Source: Pseudomonas sp. TH41 (lineage in GTDB: Bacteria; Pseudomonadota; Gammaproteobacteria; Pseudomonadales; Pseudomonadaceae). From it: a stretch of 64,000 nt of DNA. This document shows positions 30,468 to 39,153 of the stretch, piece after piece. The stretch is from positions 516,001-580,000 of the forward strand of contig NZ_JAEKFH010000003.1 of assembly GCF_016650695.1 (NCBI RefSeq), in the 5' to 3' direction. A program made the translations under genes and the position numbers. A model generated the notes under the pieces. That model worked only from the letters and a program-made list of their open reading frames with translations, made no database searches and had not been told where the DNA came from. Each line of letters opens with the position of its first letter. The first letter of the stretch is position 1.

Positions 30468-31355
30468 ATGATGCGCATCCTGCTGTTTTTGGCCACAAAC
30501 CTGGCGGTCGTGCTGATTGCCAGCATCACCCTGAGCCTTTTCGGCTTCAACGGGTTCATGGCGGCCAACGGGGTTGATCTCAACCTCAATCAGCTGCTGA
30601 TTTTCTGTGCGGTCTTTGGTTTTGCCGGTTCGCTGTTCTCGCTGTTCATCTCCAAGTGGATGGCGAAGATGAGCACCAGCACCCAAATCATCAGCCAGCC
30701 GCGCACACGTCACGAGCAATGGCTGCTGCAAACCGTCGAGCAACTGTCTCGCGAAGCCGGGATCAAAATGCCCGAAGTCGGGATTTTCCCGGCCTACGAG
30801 GCGAACGCGTTCGCCACGGGCTGGAACAAGAACGATGCACTGGTCGCGGTCAGCCAGGGTTTGCTCGAGCGTTTTTCGCCCGATGAAGTAAAAGCCGTTC
30901 TGGCCCACGAAATCGGCCACGTTGCCAATGGCGACATGGTAACCCTGGCGCTGATCCAGGGCGTGGTGAACACCTTCGTGATGTTCTTCGCCCGGATCAT
31001 TGGCAACTTTGTCGACAAGGTGATTTTCAAGAACGAAGAAGGCCAGGGTATCGCCTACTACGTGGCGACTATCTTCGCCGAACTGGTGCTGGGTATTCTG
31101 GCCAGCTCCATCGTCATGTGGTTTTCGCGCAAACGCGAATTCCGTGCCGACGAAGCCGGTGCGCGTCTGGCCGGTACCAGCGCGATGATTGGCGCCCTGC
31201 AACGCCTGCGGGCGGAACAAGGACTGCCGGTGCACATGCCCGACACACTGAATGCCTTCGGCATCAACGGTGGTATCAAACAAGGGTTCGCCCGCATGTT
31301 CATGAGCCACCCGCCACTGGAAGAGCGCATCGACGCACTGCGTCGTCGGGGCTGA
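30468..31355 (+). CDS. htpX: Membrane zinc protease HtpX
   Basis: A 295-residue M48-family inner-membrane metalloprotease. It has two N-terminal helices (about 5-27 and 38-60), the zinc motif HEIGH near residue 143, a further pair of helices (about 160-215) and the third zinc ligand in RADEAGAR. HtpX acts with FtsH in quality control of membrane proteins. The ATG at 30468 follows AAGGAG. A strong terminator follows. Confidence 0.95.
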   Translation: MMRILLFLATNLAVVLIASITLSLFGFNGFMAANGVDLNLNQLLIFCAVFGFAGSLFSLFISKWMAKMSTSTQIISQPRTRHEQWLLQTVEQLSREAGIKMPEVGIFPAYEANAFATGWNKNDALVAVSQGLLERFSPDEVKAVLAHEIGHVANGDMVTLALIQGVVNTFVMFFARIIGNFVDKVIFKNEEGQGIAYYVATIFAELVLGILASSIVMWFSRKREFRADEAGARLAGTSAMIGALQRLRAEQGLPVHMPDTLNAFGINGGIKQGFARMFMSHPPLEERIDALRRRG

Positions 31356-31375
31356 CAGGCTCGGCATAAAAAGAA

Positions 31376-31404
31376 AAGGCCCGCAGCGATGCGGGCCTTT
31401 TTTT
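31376..31404 (+). terminator. Intrinsic terminator of htpX
   Basis: Stem AAGGCCCGC / GCGGGCCTT with a six-base loop and a T7 tail. The IS3 element begins eight bases downstream. Confidence 0.92.
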
Positions 31405-31465
31405 GTCTGCTTGTCCCGTCCTGAATAAGGTTTACACCTTCTGATCTGTTTTTCAGGAGGACGTA

Positions 31466-31867
31466 ATGGAATCCGCAAAAAGGCGTAGTCAGCGAGACTA
31501 CACGCTGACCTTTAAATTGTCGGTCGTCGACCAGGTCGAAAAAGGCGAGCTGAGTTATAAAGAGGCTCAGGAGCGCTACGGGATTCAAGGCAAAACGACC
31601 GTTCTGACATGGTTACGCAAGCACGGTCGTCAAGATTGGAGCCCCGGCACCTACATTGGCTCGCCGAGGATGGGGTCTATGCCCGACAAAAACCGACCAT
31701 TAACGCCAGAGCAGCGCATCAAAGAGCTTGAAGAGCAGTTGGCGCTGTCCAATCAGAAAGCGCAGTTTTTCGAGGCCGTCGTGGACGTCTTGAAAAATGA
31801 CTACGGTCTCTCTGTCGTAAAAAAGCGTCCCGGCAAGTCCTCGCGCAAAAACGAATCCAAAACCTGA
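31466..31867 (+). CDS. IS3-family transposase OrfA (helix-turn-helix)
   Basis: A 133-residue DNA-binding subunit with an N-terminal helix-turn-helix (TFKLSVVDQVEKGELSYKEAQERYGI) and a C-terminal leucine-zipper-like helix (RIKELEEQLALSNQKAQFFEAVVDVL). A strong CAGGAGGA site precedes the ATG. A ribosome slip of -1 on A AAA AAG at 31819-31825 would fuse it to OrfB, the usual way IS3 elements make active transposase. Confidence 0.93.
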   Translation: MESAKRRSQRDYTLTFKLSVVDQVEKGELSYKEAQERYGIQGKTTVLTWLRKHGRQDWSPGTYIGSPRMGSMPDKNRPLTPEQRIKELEEQLALSNQKAQFFEAVVDVLKNDYGLSVVKKRPGKSSRKNESKT

Positions 31868-31890
31868 GCATCAGCAGGGCTTGCCAGTTC

Positions 31891-32691
31891 ATGGGGATAA
31901 GCCGACAGGCTTACTACAAACGCAATCGCGCCGATGCTGCTCGTCTGATTCTGGATCAGAAAGTTGCCGATTTCGTTCAGCAAAAGCGCCTGCGGCAGCC
32001 GCGGTTGGGCACTAGAAAGCTGCATTACCTGCTGCAATGTCAGCCGCTGCTTGAGCTGCAAGTAGGGCGAGATCGCCTGTTTTCGATTCTGCGCGAACGG
32101 CGTTTATTGGTAGCCCGTAAGCGGGCGTATCACAAGACAACCGACAGTCATCATCGCTTTCGACGCCATCCGAACCTGCTCAAACCGGGGCCTGAACAGG
32201 TTGTTCCCAGCGGCCCGGAACAGGTCTGGGTGGCTGACATCACCTATCTGCCCACTCAGGAAGGCGTGGCCTATCTGAGCCTTGTGACGGATGCTTTTTC
32301 GCGAAAGATCGTGGGCTATCACGTCCATGAAAGCCTGCACACCGAGTCGGTCGCGCAGGCGCTGCGCCGGGCGGTGAAGCACCGTCGAACGGAGCAGCCA
32401 CTGGTTCATCACTCGGACAGAGGCAGCCAGTATTGCTCGGGAATGTACCAGGAACTGCACGCAAAACACGGCATCAGGTGTTCGATGACGGACGGCTACG
32501 ACTGTTATCAAAACGCCCTGGCAGAGCGGGTCAACGGGATATTGAAGACGGAGCTTTTGCTCCAGCGACCACAGGATTTAACGCAGGCGAAGAAAATGGT
32601 GAGCGAGTCGGTATCGATCTACAACCGCGAGCGTCCGCACCTGTCGTTGAAATACAAAACGCCCGATGCGATGCATCGGGCGTTGGGGTGA
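31891..32691 (+). CDS. IS3-family transposase OrfB (DDE integrase core)
   Basis: The catalytic part of the transposase, 266 residues from the in-frame ATG. In practice it is probably made as an OrfAB fusion entered at 31825, since this frame is open from 31801 and joins OrfA by a -1 shift. The catalytic triad is intact: WVADITY (D), HHSDRGSQY (D) and NALAERVNGILKTE (E). It ends with the typical YNRERPHLSLKYKTP. Confidence 0.93.
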   Translation: MGISRQAYYKRNRADAARLILDQKVADFVQQKRLRQPRLGTRKLHYLLQCQPLLELQVGRDRLFSILRERRLLVARKRAYHKTTDSHHRFRRHPNLLKPGPEQVVPSGPEQVWVADITYLPTQEGVAYLSLVTDAFSRKIVGYHVHESLHTESVAQALRRAVKHRRTEQPLVHHSDRGSQYCSGMYQELHAKHGIRCSMTDGYDCYQNALAERVNGILKTELLLQRPQDLTQAKKMVSESVSIYNRERPHLSLKYKTPDAMHRALG

Positions 32692-32751
32692 AACAGGTGT
32701 AAACCTATTTCAGGACTAGACACTTGAATGTAGCGTTGCTCATTCTGGCCC

Positions 32752-32834
32752 CATCGCGAGCAGGCTCGCTCCCACAGTTGAATGAGTCGTTCAAGCGGGC
32801 GCAATCTAATGTGGGAGTGAGCCTGCTCGCGATG
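32752..32834. repeat. REP palindrome pair, CGAGCAGGCTCGCTCC type
   Basis: Inverted copies CATCGCGAGCAGGCTCGCTC and GAGTGAGCCTGCTCGCGATG with a 33-base AT-richer centre form a long hairpin between the IS3 element and tpm. Relatives lie at 36579, 40837 and 56152. Confidence 0.85.
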
Positions 32835-32857
32835 ATGCCAGCACAAACAACAAAAAT

Positions 32858-33514
32858 TTACCGGCTGGAAACCCGATACACCCGCTCCTCAAGCCGCGTA
32901 ACGCCACTCTCGACGAACTTCCAGCTCTCGCCTAGAACGTCCTGATCTTCCAGAATTTTCAGCGCCCACGAAGCCCCGAACAACCGTTGCACTTCATCAT
33001 CCAACACTGCAAATGGCGGTCCGTCCTTTTGCGCTTGGTCGTAATCCAGGGTGATCAACAGCCCCAGAGAATCCTTCGGCAAAATCCGCTTCAGATGCTC
33101 GGCGTATTGCTCCCGCATCTTCGGTGGCAAGGCAATCAACGCAGCTCGGTCGTATAGCGCGCTGCAATCGGCGACATCGCCGGCAGTCAACGCGAAGAAA
33201 TCACCGCACCAGATCTCGATCGAACCCGCCCGATACACAGTGAAAGGCCCTTGGTCGCTGACGTCCGGGTCAAATTGATGCTCGTGAAAAAAGTCTTCCA
33301 CCGCTTTTTCCGACAATTCGACTCCCAGCACTTCGTGACCGCATTTCGCCAGCCATAGCAGATCCAGGCTCTTCCCACACAACGGCACCAGTACGCGCGC
33401 CCCCTCTTCCAGGCCCAGCTGAGGCCAGTACCGTTGCAGATATGGATTCACTTCCAGCAGATGAAAGCCGATCTGATTCGACGTCCACCGCTTGTGCCAA
33501 AACTCCGGCTGCAT
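32858..33514 (-). CDS. tpm: Thiopurine S-methyltransferase
   Basis: A 218-residue SAM-dependent methyltransferase of the TPMT family, starting at the ATG at 33514 with GGGG upstream (an extension to 33538 is unlikely). Signatures: PEFWHKRW at the N-terminus, [16 protein letters not shown] (SAM loop), [13 protein letters not shown] and [11 protein letters not shown]. In Pseudomonas, Tpm methylates thiopurines and is linked to selenium and tellurium volatilisation. It is divergent from ygiD. Confidence 0.94.
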   Translation of the reverse strand: MQPEFWHKRWTSNQIGFHLLEVNPYLQRYWPQLGLEEGARVLVPLCGKSLDLLWLAKCGHEVLGVELSEKAVEDFFHEHQFDPDVSDQGPFTVYRAGSIEIWCGDFFALTAGDVADCSALYDRAALIALPPKMREQYAEHLKRILPKDSLGLLITLDYDQAQKDGPPFAVLDDEVQRLFGASWALKILEDQDVLGESWKFVESGVTRLEERVYRVSSR

Positions 33515-33615
33515 AAATAACCCCGAAAATTCGATCAAAACACCCTAAAACTTATATTAGATTTAGATCAATGATCTGACTGAAGATGCGTCATCTTACT
33601 CTCAGGAGCTCAATC

Positions 33616-34383
33616 ATGTTCCCCAGCCTGTATATATCCCATGGTTCCCCCATGCTTGCACTGGAACCGGGGGCCAGCGGACCGGCCCTCGCGCGCCTGG
33701 CCGCCGAGCTGCCGAAGCCCAAAGCCATCGTGATTGTATCTGCGCACTGGGAAAGCAATGAGTTGCTGGTCAGCGGCAACCCGAAGCCTGAAACCCTGCA
33801 TGACTTCGGCGGCTTTCCCAAAGCTTTGTTCGAGGTGCAATACCCGGCGCCCGGCGATCCACAACTGGCGGCAGAGGTGGTCGAACTACTGAAGACCAAC
33901 GGTTTGCCCGCGCGCATCGACACTAAACGGCCATTCGACCATGGCGCTTGGGTCCCGTTGTCGTTGATGTATCCGCAAGCCAATATCCCCGTTGTGCAAG
34001 TCTCCCTGCCCACACACGGTGGCCCCGCCCTGCAAACCCGCGTCGGTCATGCCCTGGCCAGCCTGCGCGAACACGGCGTGCTGTTGATCGGCTCGGGCAG
34101 CATTACCCACAACCTGCGCGAACTGGACTGGCACGCCGGCCCGGAAAGCGTCGAACCGTGGGCCAAAGCCTTTCGCGACTGGATGATCGAGAAACTTGAG
34201 GCCAACGACGAAGTCGCGTTGCACGACTATCGCCAGCAAGCACCGAATGCGGTGCGCAACCATCCAAGTGATGAGCATTTGTTGCCCTTGTACTTTGCCC
34301 GCGGTGCAGGAGGAAAATTCAGCGTGAGCCACAAGGGATTCACCCTGGGTGCCTTGGGCATGGACATTTACCGCTTCGGATAA
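33616..34383 (+). CDS. ygiD: 4,5-DOPA-extradiol-dioxygenase family protein (YgiD)
   Basis: A 255-residue class III extradiol dioxygenase-like protein. Metal-binding histidines are placed in YISHGSP and SAHWES near the N-terminus, in FDHGAWVPL and in GSGSITHNL. E. coli YgiD cleaves DOPA to betalamic acid and muscaflavin in vitro; the physiological substrate is unknown. The ATG at 33616 has CAGGAG upstream. Confidence 0.92.
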   Translation: MFPSLYISHGSPMLALEPGASGPALARLAAELPKPKAIVIVSAHWESNELLVSGNPKPETLHDFGGFPKALFEVQYPAPGDPQLAAEVVELLKTNGLPARIDTKRPFDHGAWVPLSLMYPQANIPVVQVSLPTHGGPALQTRVGHALASLREHGVLLIGSGSITHNLRELDWHAGPESVEPWAKAFRDWMIEKLEANDEVALHDYRQQAPNAVRNHPSDEHLLPLYFARGAGGKFSVSHKGFTLGALGMDIYRFG

Positions 34384-34413
34384 CGCAAGGCCCGAAACCT
34401 GCGGCGGCCAGGT

Positions 34414-35127
34414 TCAGACCACATCGACCCCGACATGAATCGCATCATGCCGCCAAAACTCCAGATCACAATCGATCAGCCGCTCATGCTGATCGTAATT
34501 GACCCGCGCAATGCGCAGCCCGGGACTCCCCACTGACACCCGCAATGCTGCCGCTGCATCCACCGACAATGCCGTCGGCACAATCTCGAAACGAACCCGT
34601 CCGTAGTGCAAATCATAGTGCCGTGCATACAGCTCGGTGATCGATTGATTCAAATCGAACTCCAGAATCCCCGGGAAAAACTGCGGATTCAAATAGTGCT
34701 CCACGTACAACACCAGGCGCTCATCAATGCGCCTGGCGCGGCAAATCTGAATCACGCTCGACAGCGCAGGCAACTGCAGCCAGGCGCATACCGCCGCCGA
34801 TGCAGGTTGCAAACGCGCCGAAATCACCTCGGTGGACGGCACTCGTCCCTGAGCACTGACCATCGCGTGAAAGTGACTGCGCTGCATCAGGTTGTAAGCC
34901 AGGCGTGGGGGCGACACGAACCAGCCACGTCGTTCTTCCCGATAAATCTGCCCTTGGGCTTCCAGCTGTAACAACGCCTCACGCACCGTAATCCGCGTGG
35001 TACCAAACAACTCACTGAGTTTGCGCTCGGCCGGTAACTTGCTGCCAGGCGCCAACAGGCCGTGGTCGAGCTGTTCCTGAAGAACCTGCCCGATGGCTGT
35101 CACCGCTTTGGTTGTCTCAATGCGCAT
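34414..35127 (-). CDS. GntR-family (HutC/UTRA) transcriptional regulator, PhnF-like
   Basis: A 237-residue regulator with an N-terminal GntR winged helix (PAERKLSELFGTTRITVREALLQLEAQG) and a C-terminal UTRA effector domain (about 85-235). UTRA regulators bind small ligands such as phosphonates, sugars or histidine derivatives. It is divergent from an ABC transporter-hydrolase operon, and a palindromic site TGGACTAGACCA lies 15 bases from its start codon, so autorepression and control of that operon are likely. The ligand is probably the imported organophosphate or phosphonate, by inference. Confidence 0.9.
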   Translation of the reverse strand: MRIETTKAVTAIGQVLQEQLDHGLLAPGSKLPAERKLSELFGTTRITVREALLQLEAQGQIYREERRGWFVSPPRLAYNLMQRSHFHAMVSAQGRVPSTEVISARLQPASAAVCAWLQLPALSSVIQICRARRIDERLVLYVEHYLNPQFFPGILEFDLNQSITELYARHYDLHYGRVRFEIVPTALSVDAAAALRVSVGSPGLRIARVNYDQHERLIDCDLEFWRHDAIHVGVDVV

Positions 35128-35476
35128 CAACGTTACCTATCTGGACTAGACCAGCACTGTCTCGGGGCAGAATCGCCGTTCAAGGCGGCGCCTATAGCTG
35201 CCTGCAAGCCTAGGCACTGCACATGACTGGTAGATGACAAAGCCGCCGAACGGTTGACCCAGGCATCTGCAATATCACGGCCAAGTCCTTCTATATCAGC
35301 CTTTTAGCCATGGTCTACGCTTATGCAGAAGCCTGAGCATTGCCGTGCAAAAAATATAGGCAGACCGGTCGTCGACATCAAAATGTCATCCAGGCCGCCT
35401 AGATTGGCTCAGGTATTGCTGACCTAGACCAACACAACCGCAATCGCAGCGTTGAAAACGCCCAAAGGAGCTTCGG
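35128..35476 (+). promoter_or_regulatory. Divergent control region with two UTRA-type operators
   Basis: This 349-base spacer holds TGGACTAGACCA at 35142-35153 (next to the regulator start) and TGACCTAGACCA at 35420-35431 (46 bases before the substrate-binding protein gene). Both are near-palindromes of the TGGTCTAGACCA type known for PhnF-like GntR regulators. A half site TGGTCTA lies near 35311. No ORF is credible here. Confidence 0.6.
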
Positions 35477-36541
35477 ATGAAACAGCTTTTCCTGGCATCA
35501 CTGTTAGGCTCGACCATTGCCATGTGCACCGCCGCCATGGCGGCTGATGATTTGAAAACCCTGGAAGCCGCTGCGAAAGCGGAAGGCGCAGTCAACAGCG
35601 TCGGCATGCCCGATGACTGGGCCAACTGGAAAGGCACCTGGGAAGACCTGGCCAAGACTTACGGCCTGAAACACATCGACACCGACATGAGCTCGGCACA
35701 GGAAATCGCCAAGTTTGCCGCTGAAAAAGACAACGCCAGCGCTGACATCGGCGATGTCGGTGCAGCCTTCGGCCCGATCGCCGTCAAGCAAGGCGTAGTG
35801 CAACCCTACAAGCCAACCACTTGGGCGCAAGTGCCGGATTGGGCCAAGGACAAGGACGGTAACTGGGCGCTGGCCTACACCGGCACCATCGCATTTATCG
35901 TCAACAAAAAGCTGCTGCACGGTTCTGAAGCACCGACTAAATGGGCCGACCTCAAAAACGGCAAGTACAAAGTATCCATTGGTGATGTCAGCACCGCCGC
36001 TCAGGCCGCCAATGGCGTACTGGCCGCAGCGCTGGCCAACGGTGGCGACGAGAAAAACCTTCAACCGGCCCTGTTGATGTTCGCCGATATCGCCAAACAA
36101 GGCCGCCTGTCGATGGCCAACCCGACAATCGCCACCATGGAAAAGGGTGAGATCGAAGTCGGTGTGGTCTGGGACTTCAACGGCCTGAGCTACAAAGCCA
36201 AGATGGCGAATCCGGACGACTACACCGTGCTGATCCCGTCCGACGGCTCGGTGATTTCCGGCTACACCACCATCATCAACAAGTACGCGAAGAACCCGAA
36301 CGCCGCCAAGCTGACCCGCGAGTACATCTTCAGTGACGCGGGCCAAATCAACCTGGCGCGCGGCAATGCCCGTCCGATTCGTGCCGATCACCTGACCCTG
36401 CCAGCCGAGGTCAAGGCCAAGCTGCTGCCTAATGAACAGTACAAAGGCGTGACCCCGATCAAGGACGCGGATGCGTGGGAGAAGACTTCCAAGGCCTTGC
36501 CGCAGAAGTGGAACGAAGAAGTCATCGTCGAGATGAAGTGA
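35477..36541 (+). CDS. ABC transporter periplasmic substrate-binding protein
   Basis: A 354-residue precursor with a signal peptide cleaved after about residue 22 (AAMA-ADDL). The mature part is an extracellular solute-binding protein of the type used by Fe3+, polyamine and 2-aminoethylphosphonate importers (motifs DIGDVGAAFGPIAVKQG, WALAYTGTIAFIVNKKLL, GEIEVGVVWDFNGL). The ATG follows AAAGGAG. It is the first gene of a six-gene operon whose other products cleave phosphate esters, which favours a phosphorylated or phosphonate ligand over iron. Confidence 0.9.
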   Translation: MKQLFLASLLGSTIAMCTAAMAADDLKTLEAAAKAEGAVNSVGMPDDWANWKGTWEDLAKTYGLKHIDTDMSSAQEIAKFAAEKDNASADIGDVGAAFGPIAVKQGVVQPYKPTTWAQVPDWAKDKDGNWALAYTGTIAFIVNKKLLHGSEAPTKWADLKNGKYKVSIGDVSTAAQAANGVLAAALANGGDEKNLQPALLMFADIAKQGRLSMANPTIATMEKGEIEVGVVWDFNGLSYKAKMANPDDYTVLIPSDGSVISGYTTIINKYAKNPNAAKLTREYIFSDAGQINLARGNARPIRADHLTLPAEVKAKLLPNEQYKGVTPIKDADAWEKTSKALPQKWNEEVIVEMK

Positions 36542-36578
36542 AGCTGTAGCCCACCATTCGGAGGGCTAATGGAGATCC

Positions 36579-36670
36579 CTGTAGGAGCGAGCCTGCTCGC
36601 GAAAGCGGTTTCACATTCAACACTGTTGTTGACTGGCACACCGCATTCGCGAGCAGGCTCGCTCCCACAG
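36579..36670. repeat. REP palindrome pair inside the ABC operon
   Basis: Inverted REPs (GTAGGAGCGAGCCTGCTCGCG at one end, CGAGCAGGCTCGCTCCCACAG at the other) sit between the binding-protein and phosphodiesterase genes. Such a hairpin can protect the upstream mRNA, which would raise binding-protein level relative to the permease genes. Confidence 0.85.
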
Positions 36671-36717
36671 TGGACCGAGTGAATTGCGACTACCTGTTTT
36701 GCGGAGTCTTTGCCCCT

Positions 36718-37524
36718 ATGAAGCACAACGTCATCCTTGTCGTGCTCGACGGCCTCAATTACGAAGTCGCACGCCACGCCATGGGGCACCTGCAGGCTTA
36801 CGTCGGCGCAGGACGCGCGGCGCTCTATAAACTGGAGTGCGAATTGCCGGCCCTGTCCCGTCCGCTTTACGAATGCATCCTGACCGGCGTCACGCCGATC
36901 GACAGCGGCATCGTTCACAACAATGTCTCGCGCCTGTCCAACCAACGCAGCATTTATCACTACGCGACCGATGCCGGGCTGAAAACCGCCGCTGCGGCCT
37001 ATCACTGGGTCAGCGAGCTGTACAACCGTTCGCCATTCGTGGCCGCCCGGGACCGTCACACGGATAACCCCGACCTGCCGATTCAGCACGGTCATTTCTA
37101 CTGGAACGATCACTACCCGGATTCGCACCTGTTCGCCGACGCCGAAAGCCTGCGCCTGCGCCATGTGCCGAACTTCCTGTTGGTGCATCCGATGAACATC
37201 GACGACGCCGGGCACAAGCACGGCCTCGATACCCCGCAATACCGCAACAGTGCCCGCTCGGTCGACATCATCCTCGCCGATTACCTGCAAGGCTGGCTCG
37301 ACGCCGGCTATCAGGTGCTGGTGACCGCCGACCACGGCATGAACAACGACCGCTCCCACAACGGCCTGCTACCCGAAGAGCGCGAAGTACCACTGTTTGT
37401 CCTCGGCAACGCCTTCAGTTTCAACGCCAGCGCCGCACCGAAACAGACTGAAATCTGCGGCACCGTCTGCGAACTGCTGGGTGTGGCTCACGACAAACCT
37501 GTCTGCCGGGAGTTATTCAAGTGA
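36718..37524 (+). CDS. Cytoplasmic alkaline-phosphatase-superfamily phosphodiesterase
   Basis: A 268-residue enzyme of the nucleotide pyrophosphatase/phosphodiesterase and phosphonoacetate hydrolase branch. Metal ligands are visible: LVVLDGLN (Asp), nucleophile candidate Ser or Thr in LSRPLYECILTGVTP, NIDDAGHKHG (Asp, His), TADHGMNNDRSHNG (Asp-His, then His). There is no signal peptide, so it should act in the cytoplasm on whatever the ABC transporter imports. The length is short for NPP enzymes. The next gene overlaps its stop by four bases (GTGA). Confidence 0.85.
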   Translation: MKHNVILVVLDGLNYEVARHAMGHLQAYVGAGRAALYKLECELPALSRPLYECILTGVTPIDSGIVHNNVSRLSNQRSIYHYATDAGLKTAAAAYHWVSELYNRSPFVAARDRHTDNPDLPIQHGHFYWNDHYPDSHLFADAESLRLRHVPNFLLVHPMNIDDAGHKHGLDTPQYRNSARSVDIILADYLQGWLDAGYQVLVTADHGMNNDRSHNGLLPEEREVPLFVLGNAFSFNASAAPKQTEICGTVCELLGVAHDKPVCRELFK

Positions 37525-38366
37525 ACGCGATGACTCGCGGCAAATGGTTGGCCGTCCTGTGCCTGGTGCCCTTCACACTGTTCTTTATCGTATTCGAGAT
37601 CGCCCCGCTGACCTGGGTGATGATCAACAGCCTGCAATCGGAAGAATTTGGCTGGGGAATTGAAAACTTCACGAAAATATTCAATTCGAAGTTCTATTTG
37701 CAGGCGATCCAGTACAGCCTCGAGATCAGTTTCTGGTCCAGTGTGTTCGGCATCATCATTGCAGTGCTCGGCGCCTATTCCCTACGTCGGGTCGACTCGA
37801 AACTGCGCAACTTCGTCAACTCCTTCGCCAACATGACCAGCAACTTCGCCGGCGTGCCCCTGGCCTTTGCGTTCATCATTCTGCTGGGCTTCAACGGCAG
37901 CTTCACCATCATGCTCAAGCAGGCCGGGATCATTCAGGATTTCAACCTGTACTCGAAAACCGGGCTGATCATTCTCTACACCTACTTCCAGATTCCCCTT
38001 GGCGTTCTGCTGCTCTACCCCGCCTTCGACGCGCTGCGTGAGGACTGGCGTGAGTCCGCGGAATTGCTCGGCGCCAACGGCTGGCAGTTCTGGCGACACA
38101 TCGGTTTGCCAGTACTGACGCCGGCGCTGCTCGGCACCTTCGTGATCCTCCTGGCCAACGCCCTCGGCGCCTACGCCACGGTCTATGCGCTGACCACCGG
38201 GAACTTCAACGTGCTGCCGATCCGCATCGCCGCCATGGTGTCCGGAGACATTTCCCTGGACCCGAACCTCGCCAGTGCCCTGGCCGTAGTGCTGGTGGCG
38301 TTGATGACCCTGGTGACCGTCGTGCATCAGTTGCTGTTGAAGAGGAGCTACCATGTCTCGCGCTGA
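37521..38366 (+). CDS. ABC transporter permease (first subunit)
   Basis: A 281-residue inner-membrane protein with about six helices and the binding-protein-dependent permease EAA-type loop (…DWRESAELLGANGWQFWRHIGLPVLTPALLG). The GTG at 37521 overlaps the phosphodiesterase stop; an ATG three codons on is possible. It pairs with the next gene as a heterodimeric channel. Confidence 0.92.
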   Translation: MNAMTRGKWLAVLCLVPFTLFFIVFEIAPLTWVMINSLQSEEFGWGIENFTKIFNSKFYLQAIQYSLEISFWSSVFGIIIAVLGAYSLRRVDSKLRNFVNSFANMTSNFAGVPLAFAFIILLGFNGSFTIMLKQAGIIQDFNLYSKTGLIILYTYFQIPLGVLLLYPAFDALREDWRESAELLGANGWQFWRHIGLPVLTPALLGTFVILLANALGAYATVYALTTGNFNVLPIRIAAMVSGDISLDPNLASALAVVLVALMTLVTVVHQLLLKRSYHVSR

Positions 38367-39153
38367 ACTGGGCCCCGTCGGTGTCTACCACCGGGTCGTG
38401 GTGTATTTGCTGTTTGCCATTCTGTTGCTACCGCTGGCCGGGACGTTGATTTACTCGATCGCCAGCAGCTGGTCGGCGACCGTTCTGCCCAGCGGTTTTA
38501 CCTTGAAGTGGTACATCCAGCTGTGGAGCGATCCGCGTTTTCTGCACGCGTTCGGGCAGTCGCTGTTGGTCTGCGTCGGTTCGCTGATTTTGTCGGTGGT
38601 GCTGATTTTACCGCTGCTGTTTGTGGTGCATTACCACTTCCCGAAACTCGACGCGCTGATGAATATCCTGATCCTGCTGCCCTTCGCGGTGCCACCGGTG
38701 GTGTCGTCGGTAGGCCTGTTGCAGCTTTACGGCTCGGGGCCGTTCGCAATGGTCGGGACGCCGTGGATTCTGATCGGTTGCTACTTCACCGTGGCGCTGC
38801 CGTTCATGTACCGGGCAATCACTAACAACCTGCAAGCGATCAATCTGAGCGACCTGATGGACTCCGCCCAACTGCTCGGCGCCAGCACCTGGCAAGCTGC
38901 GTTCCTGGTGGTGTTGCCGAACCTGCGCAAGGGTTTGATGGTGGCATTGCTGCTGTCGTTCTCGTTCCTGTTCGGTGAGTTTGTATTCGCCAACATCCTT
39001 GTCGGAACGCGCTACGAAACCCTGCAGGTCTACCTCAACAACATGCGCAACAGCAGCGGCCACTTCACCAGTGCGCTGGTGATTTCCTACTTCTTCTTCG
39101 TGCTGGTTCTGACCTGGGCGGCCAATATCTTGAACAAGGACAAAAGCGAATGA
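38353..39153 (+). CDS. ABC transporter permease (second subunit)
   Basis: A 266-residue permease with about six helices and an EAA loop (LMDSAQLLGASTWQAAFLVVLPNLRKG). It overlaps the first permease by 14 bases and the ATPase gene by four (ATGA), showing tight translational coupling across the transporter. Confidence 0.92.
   Translation: MSRAELGPVGVYHRVVVYLLFAILLLPLAGTLIYSIASSWSATVLPSGFTLKWYIQLWSDPRFLHAFGQSLLVCVGSLILSVVLILPLLFVVHYHFPKLDALMNILILLPFAVPPVVSSVGLLQLYGSGPFAMVGTPWILIGCYFTVALPFMYRAITNNLQAINLSDLMDSAQLLGASTWQAAFLVVLPNLRKGLMVALLLSFSFLFGEFVFANILVGTRYETLQVYLNNMRNSSGHFTSALVISYFFFVLVLTWAANILNKDKSE

Larger units (their letters stand above)
31412..32722 (+). mobile_element. IS3-family insertion sequence, about 1311 bp
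   Basis: The ends are imperfect inverted repeats starting TGTC (left TGTCCCGTCCTGAA, right complement TGTCTAGTCCTGAA, both continuing to GGTTTACACCT). Inside are orfA and orfB with an A6G slippery site at 31819-31825. Both frames and the DDE residues are intact, so it may be active. A clean target duplication is not visible; the best candidate is CTT at 31410-31412 and 32723-32725, which would overlap the left end by one base. Confidence 0.9.

Noticed and set aside
30435..31478. 347-codon reverse frame opposite htpX
   Set aside because: Antisense to an unmistakable htpX and crossing its terminator and the IS3 end.
31410..32725. CTT target-site duplication around the IS3 element
   Set aside because: It overlaps the terminal T of the left inverted repeat, so the duplication cannot be asserted.
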